Source of the DNA: Ferrimicrobium acidiphilum DSM 19497
GTDB taxonomy: Bacteria > Actinomycetota > Acidimicrobiia > Acidimicrobiales > Acidimicrobiaceae
Reading direction: 5' to 3'
NCBI RefSeq assembly: GCF_000949255.1
Contig: NZ_JXUW01000025.1
Location: forward strand, 1-48,684
Length of the DNA stretch: 48,684 bases
Made by a program: the position numbers and the translations under genes. Below are positions 35,801 to 43,189 of this stretch, piece after piece. Numbering within the stretch: position 1 is the stretch's first letter; the number at the start of each line of letters is the position of its first letter. The notes under the pieces are model-generated. The model saw only the letters and a program-made list of their open reading frames with translations. It ran no database searches and was not told where the DNA came from.

Positions 35801-36999
35801 GTCGGATTCACCACCATTAGATGGCCCTGTCCACCGTATCCACCAAACCCCCAGATGAGCACGTCACCGACCCCATCAACGGATACCTCGGCCCAACGAC
35901 GATCATGGTCGTCAAGGCCTTGGTTCATCAGTTCCATAGGCCACACTCGCTCGTCGTGGCTACTGCTGGTGTCGACACACCACGGAGAGCCATCACGAGG
36001 GGAGAACTGGGTCACAACCTGGACGGCACCGGTGAATACTCTCAACAGCTGGCAGACGTCTAAGAACAAGGTGTGGAGATCGTCATGGTCTAGGACCTTC
36101 TGTGTCAAGCTCCGGAGCAGGTCGGCAGCCTGAGCATTGCGGCTACTTCGCATCTGATTTCCCTCAGCCAAAGCGATCAGTTCGACGCCAAAGACGGCCA
36201 ATCCAACCAGAAGCAACCAGGCCAACCCCAACACAACCATCGGTCCAAAGAATGCTTGGCCGATGGTTTCATTGAGTAGCGCTGGAGAGATCCCGGAGAC
36301 CAACGTGACACTAGGTGTCGTCCGCGAAACGACAGATAGCGGTATATAGCGCTTTGGTGGAGGCTCTACCGTCATATTGTTGGCCCTAATAGCGATCGTT
36401 GGCGCCCCGTGCTGCTCAAGATAGGTCGCCTGTGAGGCGGTGGCATCGAGTGGATTGTCAAGCACTACCTCGCCAGCTACAGCCCCTAAGATATCCCCGT
36501 CCCTCCCTCTCACCTGGTAAATTACCTGCTGTTCAAGTTGACCTCGGCTGGCGACCAGATGTCCAACCGCCAAGTGAGAGTATTGGGGCACGGGCAGCAC
36601 CTCAAGCCTAGAGGATGAACCAAGTGTGCCATAGCTCCAGAGCACACGATGGCTAGGGCCAATGATTGCCAAGCTATGTAGGTCCGGTACGGACCTCACT
36701 AAATGCGTAAACACCTGCCCAAGTTGTACACCAGAGAGCGTCTGCGGTGGCGACTGAAAAGCAACATAGCCTACAAAATGAACCTGGGCTACGACCGCAT
36801 CGAACTCACGAGTAAGACGAGCAGAGACGCTGGCGTTCGCATCCGTAGCCACCGCAATGCTGCTCGCCTTGACCGACTGTGCGATCGAAGCGTGCAGCCA
36901 TAACCCAGCGATCAGTGCCATGGCGCTGATTAGGCCGACCGCAGCAGCCATCACCCAACTTCGAAGACTCGACACACGCAACACTGATCGTCTGATCAC
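32761..36999 (-). CDS. Membrane GGDEF-EAL protein with PAS, GAF and CZB-like tail
   Basis: Large (1412-residue) c-di-GMP enzyme. Order: membrane helix about 15-37, outside sensor domain 38-248, second helix 252-275, cytoplasmic linker, PAS about 430-545, GGDEF about 555-710 with intact GGDEF at 636-640, a long helical section, GAF about 880-1040, EAL about 1055-1300, and a tail. The EAL domain keeps Glu in AELLARL, Asn in INLPG, Glu in LELLEGE, DD in IDDLGSGYSNL, Lys in VKLDRS and Glu in FEGIER, so both activities are plausible. The I-site RxxD is missing (GDSH instead). The tail 1310-1395 has WREVH, CPVDTYL and LHRRLHHEG, like zinc-binding CZB domains. GTG start 36999 overlaps a small frame. 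Converges on the histidine kinase gene. Confidence 0.93.
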   Translation of the reverse strand: MIRRSVLRVSSLRSWVMAAAVGLISAMALIAGLWLHASIAQSVKASSIAVATDANASVSARLTREFDAVVAQVHFVGYVAFQSPPQTLSGVQLGQVFTHLVRSVPDLHSLAIIGPSHRVLWSYGTLGSSSRLEVLPVPQYSHLAVGHLVASRGQLEQQVIYQVRGRDGDILGAVAGEVVLDNPLDATASQATYLEQHGAPTIAIRANNMTVEPPPKRYIPLSVVSRTTPSVTLVSGISPALLNETIGQAFFGPMVVLGLAWLLLVGLAVFGVELIALAEGNQMRSSRNAQAADLLRSLTQKVLDHDDLHTLFLDVCQLLRVFTGAVQVVTQFSPRDGSPWCVDTSSSHDERVWPMELMNQGLDDHDRRWAEVSVDGVGDVLIWGFGGYGGQGHLMVVNPTPEGKVQVSGVNLGVLDIGVDRAETVIQRNLMAAAVEAVDAGVAIFSRWGSLQWANSVWYALLGAESNASANCLLTELAGGDLAPQIAAYLEEIALNPESRLAIESPFYTGSDGVQFWGSLVLSTVIDERTGVVANIVALLRDATEAHEATQSLAFQLDHDSLTGTLSRAALEAKAESLISASPALTQPFAIAIIDVDNFKLVNDTWGHAVGDKLLHDLGRRIQSCLGDSHSVGRFGGDEFILIFCLSAARVDECADAIDRALVQPFVIDGDLSVVVRASMGVARYPGDAKTLDSLLREADRSLYHVKGSKSFGARWWLCRSDLEVSETLEQDPWSSESAQQLDRYSMVWDTLTGVIGTRLRERIDTSSIPAVNSASNDWVMLHCSLLREVLEPSATPTTMGEQLEVVGAELEVASANKELLSLTSSMVPSAFLDDGVGPAIAGHERRLVLEVVRRRFEWLVEGEREAMTGVRATYLAGAMGASLTSHGSWDSFLNATLDGVAGLPAVRGVVFISYDSHDGELRYVGGALAAELRSWMSSSEEAPAIFDPSSPTGPGDGALAWETNAIVSVGDVQTAERYRPWRSVIKRLGFRSLSIIPVMVGVQAIGLCVIYGAYTDQFHGRTPEEFLEALQRSLEGGWTRYKSSVGALSGQKAQRYRKALAVGGLREHLQPLLDLRTGTVTRAELLARLEVGDDRLAQPGEFLPAFGSRELGHLFVESLIRATALQESWGAAGLELGCSINLPGSVLLDSRLAQVIEAARQRRGGDLTWLTLELLEGEHLTPEATEILRELAADGIEFAIDDLGSGYSNLDRLVDLPFTQVKLDRSIVQRLWSHPLSTLAIVDGVVQAGHEANRTVVFEGIERLELLEVAQILSADFAQGFVIAKPMPAKEVESWLAKFTLPEASPNESASVFGARIRSVLGALAYVWREVHQHGDGLPNDWRDCPVDTYLGRTFGAMSPMMVLHRRLHHEGLAISETYQRLSAELDRCQRGLLSGSAVAGAVSRDELIID

Positions 37000-37142
37000 G
37001 ACACCACAGACCTGACATCAGTACTCTGCTGACAAAACCGGGACTCCTGAACCTGAACTGGAGTCTGAGCAAGTCTGGCGCCGAATGCGAGGAGAGCCAA
37101 CAGCAGCTGACTACCTGCTTGACTTGTTAGCAAAGTAGACAT
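36996..37142 (-). CDS. Possible 48-residue protein coupled to the GGDEF-EAL gene
   Basis: ATG 37142 opens a frame (starts MSTLLTSQAGSQLLLALLAF, ends STDVRSVVS) whose TGA overlaps the GTG start of the GGDEF-EAL gene by 4 bp, as in coupled genes. GTGAGG lies just before the ATG and TAGGGT 10 nt upstream could be the -10 box. The Leu/Ala-rich first half could be a short membrane or leader segment. No homologue is recognised, and it may simply mark the 5' leader. Confidence 0.35.
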   Translation of the reverse strand: MSTLLTSQAGSQLLLALLAFGARLAQTPVQVQESRFCQQSTDVRSVVS

Positions 37143-37152
37143 CCTCACCCGA

Positions 37153-37158
37153 ACCCTA
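37153..37158 (-). promoter_or_regulatory. Putative -10 box of the GGDEF-EAL unit
   Basis: TAGGGT on the minus strand, 10 nt before the ATG of the small coupled frame. Divergent from the YgfZ-like gene. Confidence 0.35.
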
Positions 37159-37208
37159 TCGGCAACTCCTGTGCATCCTTGATCCGCGTTTGATCTAAAC
37201 CAAAGCGA

Positions 37209-37214
37209 TAGACT
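37209..37214 (+). promoter_or_regulatory. Putative -10 box of the YgfZ-like gene
   Basis: TAGACT, 10 nt before ATG 37225; predicts a leader of only a few bases. Confidence 0.4.
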
Positions 37215-37224
37215 GGATATCCAG

Positions 37225-38139
37225 ATGCAAACGTCACGAACCGACCAACCGGCATCCAACTCCGGAGGCTCAGTCAAAGAACCCACAGGCGCTGAGCTGC
37301 CGACCGCCACAGCAGCGGCGACTGCACCAGATCCGGAGTCGACGCTCGAAGTTCCACTCGGCTCACTCGCAATCGAGGGCCCGGATGCAATTCGCTTCAT
37401 TCAAGGACAGGTCACGAACGACCTCAGCCAATTGACAGACAAAAGGCAGCTCCTCGCCGCGATCTGTACACCCGATGGCAAGCTTGTCACCATAGTGAGT
37501 ATACAGCAGGTTTCCGCTGACCACCTGCGTCTTATCACCTATTGTGAGCATCTAACCCTACTGAGTGAGCGCTTGCATCGCTTTCGGATACGAGTCAAGG
37601 CGGAGATCCACCCCGAAGAGGTCAGTTGGTTGGTAGATGCGGATCCTCGATCCAATCCACTCTGGCCTTTAGATTCCCGCTTGCTTCCAACCACTGACTT
37701 GGGCGGTCCAGCCACCCTTGAACACTTCACCCGATCACGACTGGCGCGACTGGCAACTCACCTTCCAGTTGATGCGCCGGCCGACCTCTTGGTCGCTGGC
37801 GTACCGGCATTGGTAGCTAACGGGGTGAGCTTCACTAAGGGCTGCTATGTGGGTCAAGAGCTGGTCGCTCGGACCGATTCACGCAATGCCAAACCGCCAA
37901 TCTCGCTATTTGTCTGTAGGTTCACACCGGACTCGTGCGAGCCCTTCACCAGCATCGCGAGTCTGCCTTTGAACTTGAGCGCAGAGTCTGATAGCAGCGC
38001 AGGCGAGGTCCGTGCTCTCCTGGTCGAGGATGCGAGCGTCGTCATCAGTGGCTGGGTCAAGCGCAGGTTTGCGAACCACGTCGGACTTCTAATCGACGGG
38101 CTTCCTGAGTTTGCTATCCCAGTCGCACTCGCCCCGTAA
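37225..38139 (+). CDS. ygfZ: YgfZ/GcvT-family folate-binding protein
   Basis: Tetrahydrofolate-dependent protein linked with repair or assembly of iron-sulfur enzymes in characterised bacteria. The 304-residue product has the YgfZ signature KGCYVGQELVART, the N-terminal folate-domain stretch FIQGQVTNDLSQL, and ICTPDGKLVTIV. A 35-residue low-complexity N-terminus (Ala, Thr, Pro) precedes the fold and may not be needed; no strong internal start was found. It lacks the glycine-cleavage context of GcvT. It diverges from the GGDEF-EAL unit and converges with trpE, their 3' ends overlapping by 26 bp. Confidence 0.85.
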   Translation: MQTSRTDQPASNSGGSVKEPTGAELPTATAAATAPDPESTLEVPLGSLAIEGPDAIRFIQGQVTNDLSQLTDKRQLLAAICTPDGKLVTIVSIQQVSADHLRLITYCEHLTLLSERLHRFRIRVKAEIHPEEVSWLVDADPRSNPLWPLDSRLLPTTDLGGPATLEHFTRSRLARLATHLPVDAPADLLVAGVPALVANGVSFTKGCYVGQELVARTDSRNAKPPISLFVCRFTPDSCEPFTSIASLPLNLSAESDSSAGEVRALLVEDASVVISGWVKRRFANHVGLLIDGLPEFAIPVALAP

Positions 38140-39616
38140 GACCTCTGGCGACCATCACCGCCCTGGCTACCGCGGCCGCCTTCGAAACGGTCTCGGCCGC
38201 CTCATTCGAGCCAATCGAATCGACCACGATTCCAGCACCTACCTGCAGGTGACAGACTCCCGCCGGATCGACGACGACGGTGCGTATAGCGATAGCAAAA
38301 TCGAGGCTGCCGTGAGCGCTGAAATATCCGACCACACCTCCATAGACGCCACGCCGTGTGCTCTCAAGCTCGTCAATGATCTGCATAGCCCTGACCTTGG
38401 GCGCACCACTGAGGGTTCCAGCAGGCAATGTAGCCTTCAACAGCGAGACGTGACTTACCCCAACACTTAAGCGCCCTACCACCTCGCTAGTCAAGTGGAT
38501 CACCTTTGCAAAAAGTTCTGGAATCATAAGGTTAGCCACCTCTACGGAGCCAAACTCAGCAACTTTACCGACATCATTTCGCGCTAGATCAACCAACATT
38601 ATGTGCTCAGCACGCTCCTTCGGGTCCTCCTTGAGCTCCTCGATGTAGCGCGCATCTTCGTCATCGCTCGCCCCTCTGGGACGGGTACCAGCGATGGGGC
38701 GAACCATCACCGATCCGTTGCGATCAGCGGTGACCAGTGCTTCGGGTGAACTCCCAACCACAGTAACCTCGCGTGCCTGGAGTAGGTACATATAAGGACT
38801 TGGGTTGGTAATACGTAATGCCCGATAGAGCGAGAGGGAATCAGCAAGCAGTGGGAAGTCGAAACGACGTGAGAGCACAACTTGGAAGATATCACCTGCA
38901 AGGATATACTCCTTGGCACGTTCAACGATCGCCTCATAGGAGACGGTTGAGGCGTCGTCGAGCAACGCACGTTCGGCTCCTTGGGGGGTGGAGATCAAGT
39001 TTGGTCCCAAGTCCGAGCGAATCTGGCAAAAATCATCCGCCAGCTGCTTTAAATCTGCAGTAGCTTCGTCATACTGGTCACGCCTATCGCGCCCCGGATC
39101 AAGAAGGACGTTGACCACCAGGGTCACCGTCTGGGACCAGTGGTCAAAGACTGCAAGTTCACCGACGAGGTTAAGGAGTACATCTGGCAGCTCGAGATCA
39201 TCGACAACCGTCTCGCCAACCGTGGGTTCGATCTCACGAACCACGTCATAACCAAGATAACCGAGTAGTCCACCCGCAAAAGGAATCGGATCCAGCGGCT
39301 CCATCGAGAGAGCCGCGGTCAGCCGTTCAAGGTAGTCAAAGATCCCCTCCCCGTTCACTGGCTGCACCGGCAGATGGCCAAGGGTCTCGATCGATCCATG
39401 ACGCACCACTACTCGGCCCAACGGAGAGCGACCAACGAAAGAGAAGCGCGACCATCGTCCTACCTGATCGACTGACTCAAAGATAAAACCGTCACCGTCA
39501 GCCCCAACGAGGGCATCAAAGGCAGCAACCGGCGTAATCGTATCGACCAACAACGTCTGTGTTAGTGCCACCAGCGAGTGCTTCTCCGCCGATCGCTGGA
39601 ACTCGTCGAAGCTCAT
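38114..39616 (-). CDS. trpE: Anthranilate synthase component I
   Basis: Converts chorismate to anthranilate with ammonia from TrpG. The 500-residue protein has the chorismate-binding core: VRPIAGTRPRGASDDED, DLARNDVGKV, PAGTLSGAPKVRAM, RRGVYGGVVGY and GAGIVVDS. The N-terminal domain has FIFESVDQVGRWSRFSFVG, corresponding to the tryptophan-feedback region (usual LLES), so feedback control is likely though the motif is altered. TrpE is preferred over PabB because it follows hisI with a 4-bp ATGA overlap, the hisI-trpE order known in other actinobacteria. No TrpG or TrpD gene is in the window; the other trp genes are at 25183-28568. Confidence 0.92.
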   Translation of the reverse strand: MSFDEFQRSAEKHSLVALTQTLLVDTITPVAAFDALVGADGDGFIFESVDQVGRWSRFSFVGRSPLGRVVVRHGSIETLGHLPVQPVNGEGIFDYLERLTAALSMEPLDPIPFAGGLLGYLGYDVVREIEPTVGETVVDDLELPDVLLNLVGELAVFDHWSQTVTLVVNVLLDPGRDRRDQYDEATADLKQLADDFCQIRSDLGPNLISTPQGAERALLDDASTVSYEAIVERAKEYILAGDIFQVVLSRRFDFPLLADSLSLYRALRITNPSPYMYLLQAREVTVVGSSPEALVTADRNGSVMVRPIAGTRPRGASDDEDARYIEELKEDPKERAEHIMLVDLARNDVGKVAEFGSVEVANLMIPELFAKVIHLTSEVVGRLSVGVSHVSLLKATLPAGTLSGAPKVRAMQIIDELESTRRGVYGGVVGYFSAHGSLDFAIAIRTVVVDPAGVCHLQVGAGIVVDSIGSNEAAETVSKAAAVARAVMVARGLTGRVRLG

Positions 39617-39963
39617 TTATCCAACTCGCTAGCGGCCAGCCCTCTGGTGAAACAGCTGTAGCTCCCCGTGTGGCAGGCACCGGACCCATGTTGTCGAACC
39701 CGAAGGAGCAGAGTATCGGCATCACAATCGACGTCGATGCTCACAACCTCCTGGGTGTTACCAGAGGTTGCACCCTTGTGCCAATACTCCTTACGCGAAC
39801 GTGAGTAGAACCAAGTCTCTCCATCATGCAGCATCCGGTCAAGTGCCTCCCGGTCAACATAGGCAAGCATCAGTACCTGTCCTTGCTCATCAACCACGAT
39901 CGCCGGCATCAGACCTCGATCATCGAAAACAAGGCTCTCCATAAGCTTGTCGTCATAATTCAT
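39613..39963 (-). CDS. hisI: Phosphoribosyl-AMP cyclohydrolase
   Basis: Opens the adenine ring of PR-AMP in histidine synthesis; zinc and magnesium enzyme. The 116-residue product has MLAYVDREAL, TWFYSRSRKEYWHKGATSGN, VDCDADTLL (metal-binding Asp) and the Cys pair in GACHTGSYSCF. It is the single-domain form, so the HisE pyrophosphohydrolase must be elsewhere. ATG 39963 has GAGGAG 6 nt upstream. Stop overlaps the trpE start by 4 bp. Confidence 0.96.
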   Translation of the reverse strand: MNYDDKLMESLVFDDRGLMPAIVVDEQGQVLMLAYVDREALDRMLHDGETWFYSRSRKEYWHKGATSGNTQEVVSIDVDCDADTLLLRVRQHGSGACHTGSYSCFTRGLAASELDK

Positions 39964-40041
39964 TCAGCACTCCTCACTCGGCGCCTGCCATCCTCGCCGA
40001 TCATTAACGCGACGAACCCACACATCATTCAGCCAAGCAGG

Positions 40042-40371
40042 TTAGAGGTAAAGTCCAGTTCCGGAGTCGATCCGATCGGAGGCGACAGCGTGTATATCAC
40101 GTTCGCGAAGGATGAGGTACGTCTCCGCCTGGATCTCCACCTCAAACCTATCTTCAGGCGAAAAGAGCACCAGATCACCCTGTTTGATCGTCCTGACAGC
40201 TGGCCCGATAGCAACGACCTCCGTCCAGGTAAGGCGCTTAGCCACCTGAGCGGTAGCCGGTATCAGTATCCCCGACCGCGCCGTACGTTCACCTTCGACG
40301 GAGGGGACCTGAACCAACAATCGATCGGCGAGCATGGTGATAGCTTGCTTTTTTGGTCCTAGTTCACTCAT
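40042..40371 (-). CDS. GroES-like (Cpn10) protein inside the his operon
   Basis: A 109-residue chaperonin-10 family protein. It has the mobile-loop region ERTARSGILIP, a barrel VVAIGPAV and QGDLVLFSPEDRFEVEI, and the C-terminal YLILRERDIHAV, all matching GroES. Between VVAIGPAVR and QGDLVLF only a few residues remain, where GroES normally has a longer roof hairpin, so the dome top seems to be missing. No groEL is nearby and the gene lies between hisF (12 bp upstream) and hisI (78 bp downstream), clearly co-transcribed. Whether it is the cell's main co-chaperonin, or a specialised paralogue, cannot be told here. Start ATG 40371 with an A/G-rich region upstream. Confidence 0.85.
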   Translation of the reverse strand: MSELGPKKQAITMLADRLLVQVPSVEGERTARSGILIPATAQVAKRLTWTEVVAIGPAVRTIKQGDLVLFSPEDRFEVEIQAETYLILRERDIHAVASDRIDSGTGLYL

Positions 40372-40383
40372 TGCACTCTCTCT

Positions 40384-41154
40384 TCATAGATCTAATTCAT
40401 CCTTCACTCGAACCTCGACTCCAGCATCGCGAAGGTAAACCTTCACCTGATCAATAGTGAAGGTTCCAAAATGGAATACGCTCGCAGCAAGTAAACCTTG
40501 GACCTTGAGCCTGGCTCCAGCCAAAAAATCCTCAAGGCTCCCTACCCCACCAGAGGCGATGACTGGCACATCGGTCTCGGCGAGTACTTTGGCATAGAGT
40601 GCTTGATCATAACCTCCGAGGTGGCCATCCCGATCCATCGAGGTCACCAAGAGTTCGCCAGCACCTTCGGCCTGCACACGCTCGAGCCAAGCCGACAGCT
40701 CGATCCCGGTCGGACGGGTTCCACCATGAGTAACCACTTCAAAGCCGACCTCATTTCGGCGTACGTCTATAGCCACAACCACACATTGGTCCCCGAAGAC
40801 GTCAGCAATCTCCCTAATAAGTGTCGGATTGCGAACCGCCGCAGAATTCACAGCAACCTTGTCGGCGCCCATCCTCAAGAGAGCGCTCGCCACCGAGAGT
40901 GAGTCGACCCCGCCACCGACGGTAAAGGGTATGAAGACGCGCTCGGCTACTCGAGCGACAAGATCGACGATGGTTGTGCGATCCGATCGAGTAGCAGCAA
41001 TATCTAAGAAGACGAGCTCGTCAGCGCCAGCCTCACTGTAACCACTCCCCATCGCCACTGGATCTCCGGCATCTCTCAGCTCGACGAAGGAGACTCCCTT
41101 GACCACTCTGCCATCGGCAACATCTAGGCACGGGATAATTCTTACCTGTTGCAC
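40384..41154 (-). CDS. hisF: Imidazole glycerol phosphate synthase subunit HisF
   Basis: Cyclase half of IGP synthase; uses ammonia from HisH to make IGP and AICAR from PRFAR. The 256-residue barrel has catalytic Asp in RIIPCLDVADGRVVKG and Asp in VVAIDVRRN, plus PFTVGGGVDS, TSMDRDGHLGGYD and VIASGGVGSLEDF. GTG 41154 lies within the end of hisA (13-bp overlap), with GAGGGG 8 nt upstream. Confidence 0.97.
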   Translation of the reverse strand: MQQVRIIPCLDVADGRVVKGVSFVELRDAGDPVAMGSGYSEAGADELVFLDIAATRSDRTTIVDLVARVAERVFIPFTVGGGVDSLSVASALLRMGADKVAVNSAAVRNPTLIREIADVFGDQCVVVAIDVRRNEVGFEVVTHGGTRPTGIELSAWLERVQAEGAGELLVTSMDRDGHLGGYDQALYAKVLAETDVPVIASGGVGSLEDFLAGARLKVQGLLAASVFHFGTFTIDQVKVYLRDAGVEVRVKDELDL

Positions 41155-41894
41155 GCCTGTAACCCCTCTAGCACAGAGAGCGTTCCTCGGTAGAGCGCGG
41201 TTCCAACGATTGCCCCCTCCAGGTAGCCGGCCCCAGGAGCAATTGCAGCGAGATCCTCAAGGTCCTTCACGTCCCGGATTCCTCCGGAGGCGATGAGAGC
41301 GATGGGATAAAGTGTCACTAGATGCCTGTAGAGCTCCAAATCCGGTCCACTCGCCATCCCGTCTCTAGCCACAGGCGTTATCAATTGGGTCACGAAGCCC
41401 GCTTGAGCGAACTCATCTACAGCCTCCTCAAGTTGAACACCGCTGGTTCGTCGCCAAGCGTCAACCACAACCATCGGCTGAGCCTCTTGCATACGAAAGT
41501 CAAGTGAAACCACCAACTTGGGGCGCAGCTCTAGATCGATGTCTCTAACCCAGCTACCAGGCTGCAATGCTGACGTACCGACGATAACACGGTCAACCCC
41601 TAAGCTGAGCAGAGTTGAGACCATACCCAAATCGCGTATGCCTCCTCCTAGTTCAACCATAACATCGTGTGCCCGTGTCAAGGAGATGCATTGGCGAAGC
41701 GTTGCTAGGTTGCTTCGGTCCTCGGGATCTCTAGCTGCATTGAGATCAACTAGATGCAAGCCATCGATCCCTTGTATCAGCAACCGCTCGATCACCTCTA
41801 TCGCGGAGCCAAAGTTGGTAGATTTCGCGTAGTCACCTTGTGAGAGACGGACCGCCTGTCCATCGAGCATATCTATCGCAGGTAGAAACCTCAT
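41142..41894 (-). CDS. hisA: ProFAR isomerase HisA
   Basis: Isomerises ProFAR to PRFAR in histidine synthesis. The 250-residue barrel has the catalytic Asp in FLPAIDMLDGQAVRLSQGD, VELGGGIRDLG, RVIVGTSAL, VSLDFR, the second acid in VARDGMASGPDL and LIASGGIRD. In many actinobacteria this position is PriA, which also does the TrpF reaction; here a separate trpF exists, and the loop ITPVARDGMASG differs from the TDITKDG of PriA, so single function is likely. The ATG overlaps the hisH stop by 4 bp. Confidence 0.94.
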   Translation of the reverse strand: MRFLPAIDMLDGQAVRLSQGDYAKSTNFGSAIEVIERLLIQGIDGLHLVDLNAARDPEDRSNLATLRQCISLTRAHDVMVELGGGIRDLGMVSTLLSLGVDRVIVGTSALQPGSWVRDIDLELRPKLVVSLDFRMQEAQPMVVVDAWRRTSGVQLEEAVDEFAQAGFVTQLITPVARDGMASGPDLELYRHLVTLYPIALIASGGIRDVKDLEDLAAIAPGAGYLEGAIVGTALYRGTLSVLEGLQACNR

Positions 41895-42502
41895 CGGCTA
41901 TCCGCCTCATCGGTCAATGCACTAGCAAGAATATTAAGGCCAGTATGCGCAGATTTTTCGGGATGGAACTGCACTCCAAGCAACGACCCACGAGCAACCG
42001 CCGCCACATAGCGGGTGCCATAGTCCTCCCAGGCGACGGCATCCACGCTCTCTCGCACCGCGAACGAGTGCACGAAGTAGACCCAGGGATCATCGGGTAC
42101 AGCTGCAAACATCATCGATCGCGGTTCGTCGATGATCAGCCGGTTCCACTGCATCTCAGGCAGGCGCACATCTGGTCGCATGCGCTCTACCCTTCCGGGG
42201 AGGATGCCAAGACCAGGTTCGCCGGACTCGTCCGAACCCTCAAACAGCAGCTGCATGCCGACACAGATGCCGAGCAGCCACTGACCGGCTTGCACTCTTT
42301 GGATGATCGCGCTCTCGAAGCCAGCCTCTCTAAGCCGCGATGCACAGGCTCCAAAGTGTCCCACTCCGGGGAGGATCGCCCGCTCGAATCCGTCTAACTG
42401 ACTAGGGTCACGGACAAGAATTGCCCGATGTCCAAGATAGGACAGCGCGTTCGAAAGCGAGCCGAGATTACCTATGCCGTAGTCAAGCACCGCTACATCC
42501 AT
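41891..42502 (-). CDS. hisH: Imidazole glycerol phosphate synthase subunit HisH
   Basis: Glutaminase half of IGP synthase. The 203-residue class I amidotransferase has nucleophile Cys80 in LLGICVGMQLLFEGS, the His-Glu pair in GVQFHPEKS, and PGVGHFGAC for the oxyanion strand. ATG 42502 gives the conserved MDVAVLDYGIGNLGS start; GTG codons 9-12 nt upstream are possible. About 96 bp separate it from hisB, the largest gap between hisD and hisF. Confidence 0.96.
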   Translation of the reverse strand: MDVAVLDYGIGNLGSLSNALSYLGHRAILVRDPSQLDGFERAILPGVGHFGACASRLREAGFESAIIQRVQAGQWLLGICVGMQLLFEGSDESGEPGLGILPGRVERMRPDVRLPEMQWNRLIIDEPRSMMFAAVPDDPWVYFVHSFAVRESVDAVAWEDYGTRYVAAVARGSLLGVQFHPEKSAHTGLNILASALTDEADSR

Positions 42503-42598
42503 GATAGACACCACATCACAGGCGAGCGCAAGGCTAGAGCGCAGCCGCCAACAACGCGACGGCGGCTAAGTGTCTGTCTCGCGACGCAATAGTAATCG

Positions 42599-43189
42599 TC
42601 ATCCATCAAGGAGACCCTTGGAGCTCACAACAGCATCTGAAGTTACGCGAGTCGCATCGTGAACTGTTTTTGCAAACCCCTTAAATGTGGCCTCGAGTTG
42701 ATGGTGGGTGTTGCCGTCAGCGAGAGAATGTACATGCAGAGTACACCCACCATGACGGGCAAATGCAGCTAAAAACTCCTCAGCATGTTCGACGTAAAAG
42801 GCCGGTGTCCCAAGAGCCAAAGAACGATTACCGCCCAACTCGACAACCGCCATCCCACGGCCAGAGATATCGATAGCCACTCGAATCAACGACTCATCGA
42901 GGGGCACGGTGCGATCGGCAAAGCGCTCTAACCCCAACCTGTCACCAAGAGCCTCTCGAAAGGCCTGACCCAACGCAATGCCGGTATCCTCCACCAGATG
43001 ATGAGCGTCGACCATCCAATCACCAGTTGCCTCCACCGAGAGTCCAAGACCGCCATGTACCCCTAGTTGGCTCAGCATATGGGAGAAGAATGGCACCGGT
43101 GTAGAGATGGAGACATCTCCACCATCGAGATCGATGGCCACCACCACCTGGGTCTCATGCGAGCTACGCTGTACCGTCGCTGATCTCAA
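42599..43189 (-). CDS. hisB: Imidazoleglycerol-phosphate dehydratase
   Basis: Manganese enzyme that dehydrates IGP to imidazole acetol phosphate. The 196-residue product has both metal-binding repeats: DAHHLVEDTGIALGQ and NTHHQLEATFKGFA, plus PFFSHML. Monofunctional, without the phosphatase domain of enteric HisB. Start is TTG 43189, overlapping the hisC stop by 4 bp, with GAGGAGG 7 nt upstream. Confidence 0.96.
   Translation of the reverse strand: MRSATVQRSSHETQVVVAIDLDGGDVSISTPVPFFSHMLSQLGVHGGLGLSVEATGDWMVDAHHLVEDTGIALGQAFREALGDRLGLERFADRTVPLDESLIRVAIDISGRGMAVVELGGNRSLALGTPAFYVEHAEEFLAAFARHGGCTLHVHSLADGNTHHQLEATFKGFAKTVHDATRVTSDAVVSSKGLLDG

Noticed and set aside
37143-37400. Upstream extension of the small frame before the GGDEF-EAL gene (longer version of 134 codons)
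   Set aside because: Its upper part is antisense to the start of the YgfZ-like gene and lies upstream of the likely promoter; only the last 48 codons were kept as a weak candidate.
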